8,092 nt of DNA, from assembly GCA_021780055.1 (NCBI GenBank), contig JAJXZM010000213.1, positions 1 through 8,092 on the forward strand, in the 5' to 3' direction. This document shows, one piece after another, positions 5,842 through 8,092 of this stretch. Each line of letters starts with the position of its first letter. Within the stretch, counting starts at the first letter, position 1. The position numbers and the translations under genes were made by a program. The stretch comes from Acidobacteriota bacterium (GTDB lineage: Bacteria; Acidobacteriota; Terriglobia; UBA7540). The notes beneath the pieces are model-generated. The model was not told where the DNA came from and searched no databases. It worked only from the letters and a program-made list of their open reading frames with translations.

Positions 5842-7596
5842 TCACTCCCGGCTCAAATCGACCACATCAACCAGGGTGCATCGGAACTTCTTAACCAGTG
5901 CTTCAACCCCTTCGTCGTGCTCGGCGCGTTCGCGAACACTTCGACAATTTTTGAGCCCCGACTTCTCCTCGCTATCGAGTGTAACACAAATTCTGACTGG
6001 CTGCCCCAGCACCTCTGCGCAAAGCGCCTGCAGCTTTTCCTGCTGTTCGCGGGCGCTCAGGAAATCAACCGCCCACGAGTCGCTTTTGGGAAAAATAAAG
6101 CGGACTTCACCGTCCTCAAACCGCCATCCTGAAACCGGTTCAAGGCAACTGCTCAACAGTTTGGACTGGCCAAACGCCAGAGTTTTGATCTTGCTTAGCC
6201 GTGGGTCCCCGGGTGTTTTCGCAATGGCCGGCTGGTCCGCTGATGATGCTGGAGGTGCTGGCGAAGCCGGCGCACTAACCGTTTTAACCGGGGTGCTTTC
6301 AGGCTGTTCAGCGGGCCTTATCGGACTGCGGGGATGCTCCGGTTGTTGAACGGGCGGCAGTGCATCGGCGTGTAGAGTGTATTGTGTTTTTTTCTCGGGC
6401 GCAGGGCCAGATGACGGCTGATTTCCCGAAGGTCTCGCCACTTGTTTACCGGCCGCCACGGGGCGTGCGCCACCCAGTTCGGCCAGCAGGCTCTCGAGTG
6501 AGGCGAGCTTGCCTGCGTGCACCATTCTAATCAGGCCGAGCTCCAGGTGGAACCGCGGGTTCAGCGCGTATCGCATTTCGCTCTCGGTTCGCAGCAGGAT
6601 CTGAAAGAAGCGAGCGAGGTCTTCTTCGCTGAACTGCTCGCGCAGTTTGCTCAACACTTCGCGCCCGCTGGGGGGCAGTTGAAGCAAGGGACTGTCTGCC
6701 CCGCAACTTTTGGCGACCGTCAAATTGCGAATGTACCGCGTGAACTCGCCGCAAAAATGATTCAGCTCGTAGCCTTCCGTCGCAACCCGTTCGACAATCT
6801 GAAGGACCTTTGCCGTGTCAGCAGCTCCGATGGCTTCCGCCAGTCCCGCCAAGACCTGGCTAGGGACGACGCCCAGCAATCGGCGAACGTGCCCCTCTTC
6901 CAGCCGGTCACCGCTGGAGGCAATAGCCTGGTCCAGCAGTGAAAGAGCGTCGCGCAGGCTGCCTTCAGCGGCCTCAGCAATCGCGCTCAGGGCACCTTCG
7001 TCGGCATCAAACTTTTCCTGCTTGATCACCCATTCCAGGCGGCTGAGAATTTCCGAGTAGTCCAGCAGGCGGAAAGAGAAGTGCTGGCAGCGCGACTGGA
7101 TTGTGGTCGGCAGCTTGTGCGCTTCCGTGGTGCAGAGGACAAACAGCGATCGTGGAGGCGGTTCTTCCAGCGTTTTCAGGAGCGCATTGAATGCCTCGGT
7201 GGTGAGCATGTGCGCTTCGTCGATGATGAAGACTTTGTAGAGATCGCGGGCGGGAAGGTATCGGACGGTTTCCCGCAATTCGCGGATTTCGTCGATGCCA
7301 CGGTTGGACGCCGCGTCGATTTCAAATACATCGACCGAATTCCCCTGGGCGATTTCCTGACAGGACGGGCATTCCCCGCAGGGAGTTACCGTCGGTCCCT
7401 TGATGCAGTTCAGGGACTTGGCCAGAATTCGCGCAGTGGTAGTCTTGCCCACACCGCGAGCGCCGGAAAAGATGTATCCGTGTGCAACCCGTTGTTTGAC
7501 CACCGCGTTTTTCAGCGTGTCGGTGATCATCCTCTGCCCGGCTACGTCGTCAAAAACCTGAGGCCGGTATTTGCGGGCAATAACCTGATATGACAT
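5842..7596 (-). CDS. dnaX: DNA polymerase III subunit tau (and possibly gamma)
   Basis: DnaX is the AAA+ motor of the clamp loader; full-length tau also links the loader to the polymerase cores and helicase. This product is 584 residues. Visible are Walker A GARGVGKTT (45-53), four zinc cysteines (C64, C73, C76, C79), Walker B VFIIDEAH (122-129), sensor 1 LCTTE (154-158), the SRC arginine-finger motif (168-170) and sensor 2 GSLRDALSLLDQAI (212-225). Domain III runs to about 375, a proline- and alanine-rich linker to about 463, then a tau-specific C-terminal domain. The frame stays open to 7704, but that would start inside the SRP RNA; the ATG at 7596 gives MSYQVIARKYRP, the canonical N-terminus. 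No clear ribosome binding site precedes it. An A7 run at codons 402-404 may cause slippage to a gamma-sized product. ebfC follows after 3 bases. Confidence 0.96.
   Translation of the reverse strand: MSYQVIARKYRPQVFDDVAGQRMITDTLKNAVVKQRVAHGYIFSGARGVGKTTTARILAKSLNCIKGPTVTPCGECPSCQEIAQGNSVDVFEIDAASNRGIDEIRELRETVRYLPARDLYKVFIIDEAHMLTTEAFNALLKTLEEPPPRSLFVLCTTEAHKLPTTIQSRCQHFSFRLLDYSEILSRLEWVIKQEKFDADEGALSAIAEAAEGSLRDALSLLDQAIASSGDRLEEGHVRRLLGVVPSQVLAGLAEAIGAADTAKVLQIVERVATEGYELNHFCGEFTRYIRNLTVAKSCGADSPLLQLPPSGREVLSKLREQFSEEDLARFFQILLRTESEMRYALNPRFHLELGLIRMVHAGKLASLESLLAELGGARPVAAGKQVARPSGNQPSSGPAPEKKTQYTLHADALPPVQQPEHPRSPIRPAEQPESTPVKTVSAPASPAPPASSADQPAIAKTPGDPRLSKIKTLAFGQSKLLSSCLEPVSGWRFEDGEVRFIFPKSDSWAVDFLSAREQQEKLQALCAEVLGQPVRICVTLDSEEKSGLKNCRSVRERAEHDEGVEALVKKFRCTLVDVVDLSRE
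6387..6393 (-). promoter_or_regulatory. Candidate dnaX slippage site (A7) for a short gamma-like product
   Basis: The coding strand reads GAG AAA AAA ACA at codons 401-404, giving seven consecutive A in the linker between domain III and the tau-specific domain. A shift to the -1 frame meets TGA at 6310-6308 and gives about 429 residues. A shift to +1 meets TAA at 6320-6318 and gives about 425. The E. coli gamma product is 431 residues. The heptamer differs from the classical A AAA AAG, and no strong downstream stem-loop or upstream internal Shine-Dalgarno was seen. Transcriptional slippage, as in Thermus dnaX, is therefore the more natural model. Confidence 0.4.
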
Positions 7597-7607
7597 AAGC
7601 GCAGAGG

Positions 7608-7658
7608 TCAGGGTCGAGGGATTGAACACGAAGTCTGGCTCACGCTGACGAACCCTGA
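7608..7658 (-). promoter_or_regulatory. Hairpin in the dnaX leader
   Basis: On the minus strand TCAGGG-T-TCG (7658-7649) pairs with CGA-CCCTGA (7616-7608): nine base pairs with one bulged T and a loop of about 32 nt. It ends 11 bases before the dnaX ATG, in a leader that lacks a Shine-Dalgarno sequence. It may shape access to the start or protect the RNA after SRP RNA processing. It has no U-tract and is not a terminator. Confidence 0.35.
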
Positions 7659-7680
7659 GTCCATGGTCCACAGAATTGAT

Positions 7681-7783
7681 CAGACTTCGGGTTAACTGCG
7701 GCACACGAAGCGGCTCGCTACCGTTGCTTCCTTCCGGACCTGGCGGGGTTCACGAACATCCGTTGCACAGGACCCGAAGTCTG
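7681..7783 (-). ncRNA. ffs: Signal recognition particle RNA, small bacterial (4.5S) type
   Basis: This is the RNA scaffold of the signal recognition particle. It binds Ffh and directs ribosomes making membrane proteins to the FtsY receptor. The minus strand contains the near-invariant apical motif CAGGUCCGGAAGGAAGCA (7742-7725), including the GGAA tetraloop and the asymmetric loop bound by Ffh. It is preceded by GUGAACCCCGC and followed by ACGGUAGCGAGCC. The ends pair perfectly over 12 bp: CAGACTTCGGGT (7783-7772) with ACCCGAAGTCTG (7692-7681). This sets the length at about 103 nt, close to the 114 nt of E. coli 4.5S RNA, with no Alu domain. The mature ends are inferred from the pairing and could differ by a few bases. 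No terminator follows, so it may be processed from a transcript that continues into dnaX. No clear promoter was recognised upstream. Confidence 0.95.
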
Positions 7784-7910
7784 ACACGTCATGAAACCGC
7801 TTGTTCGGATTCGAAGCGGAATTCGTAACTCATTAAGCCTATCACGCAGGGCTGGTTTCCGTCGATGGGTTTGGCCTGCTCATGAAACAAGGAACGTTAA
7901 CTTGAAAGGA

Positions 7911-7935
7911 GTTTCGCGCACGAGTGTCGCGAAAC
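7911..7935. repeat. Perfect 8-bp inverted repeat
   Basis: GTTTCGCG (7911-7918) and CGCGAAAC (7928-7935) flank a 9-base centre, CACGAGTGT, which can itself partly pair. No T-tract follows on either strand, so it is not a standard terminator. It lies between the SRP RNA 5' end (7783) and the plus-strand promoter candidate at 7984, in a divergent intergenic region, so an operator for either side is possible. Confidence 0.5.
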
Positions 7936-7983
7936 AGCCAGCTCCGTCGCCGCTGACAGACGCTAACGCAGTCCACTTGGCAC

Positions 7984-8012
7984 TTGATTTTTTGGGGCTA
8001 ATTGTTTACGCT
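7984..8012 (+). promoter_or_regulatory. Predicted promoter for the right-edge gene
   Basis: TTGATT (7984-7989) and TACGCT (8007-8012) are 17 bases apart, a good sigma70-like arrangement. Transcription would start near 8019, giving a leader of about 50 nt before the ATG at 8069. Confidence 0.4.
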
Positions 8013-8068
8013 TCGATGAAGTATCCGGGAGTGTATGGGGCTTTTGGCCCCATGGGGAGGGACGCCTA

Positions 8069-8092
8069 ATGACAATCAAAGCAGGCTTTAAG
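8069..8092 (+). CDS. Start of an unidentified gene, cut by the window edge
   Basis: Only eight codons are visible (MTIKAGFK). The case for a real start is GGAGG at 8056-8060, 8 nt before the ATG, and a plausible promoter at 7984-8012. The ATG overlaps the stop of an upstream frame (TAATG, 8067-8071). Eight residues are too few to name a family or predict a function. Confidence 0.5.

Noticed and set aside
5503..6349. Plus-strand frames of about 210 codons opposite ebfC and dnaX (5503-6132, 5714-6349)
   Set aside because: Shadows of the minus-strand genes, whose products are recognisable.
7597..7704. Upstream extension of dnaX to an ATG at 7704
   Set aside because: It would start inside the SRP RNA and add 36 residues unlike any DnaX N-terminus; MSYQVIARKYRP at 7596 is canonical.
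7791..8069. 92-codon plus-strand frame ending in TAATG at the right-edge start
   Set aside because: The start-stop overlap is suggestive, but the frame has no recognisable family, runs through the perfect hairpin at 7911-7935 and the predicted promoter at 7984-8012, and its start lies just 8 bases from the SRP RNA 5' end.

Overview
The window is bacterial and gene-dense in its right two thirds, with mid-range GC by eye. It carries housekeeping and central-metabolism genes beside one partial membrane-protein gene. The two-subunit 2-oxoacid:ferredoxin oxidoreductase, the style of its beta subunit and the SRP RNA-dnaX-ebfC-recR order resemble Acidobacteriota. That assignment is inference from recall. 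No transposase, integrase, phage gene, CRISPR array or tRNA was found.

Layout. (1) 1-1098, minus strand: the N-terminal 366 codons of a membrane protein resembling the BAM/GIDE (MUL1-like) family. It runs off the left edge, so it has no stop in the window. (2) 1099-1875: a 777-base divergent gap with several short inverted repeats, a good sigma70-like promoter near 1637-1664 that carries an operator-like dyad in its spacer, and a leader of about 200 nt. (3) 1876-4771, plus strand: korA (fused gamma-alpha) and korB (TPP/4Fe-4S beta), one base apart. (4) 4772-4885: a short convergent gap. (5) 4886-7783, minus strand: an SRP RNA gene, then dnaX, ebfC/ybaB and recR, read from right to left. (6) 7784-8092: an intergenic stretch with a perfect 8-bp hairpin, a plausible plus-strand promoter, and the first eight codons of a gene cut by the right edge.

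How the genes fit together. KorA and KorB form one enzyme that decarboxylates a 2-oxoacid, most likely 2-oxoglutarate, to its acyl-CoA and passes the electrons to ferredoxin. The minus-strand cluster joins protein targeting (SRP RNA), the clamp loader of DNA polymerase III (DnaX), a nucleoid-associated protein (EbfC) and recombinational repair (RecR). Short gaps and the absence of a clear terminator after the SRP RNA suggest that these are co-transcribed.

No wholly new multi-gene system is visible. The best leads are a BAM/GIDE-like protein whose domain is split by a repeat-bearing insertion, an A7 run in dnaX placed where slippage would yield a gamma-sized short product, a third copy of the SRP RNA terminal-stem strand in the dnaX leader, and the dyad inside the kor promoter.
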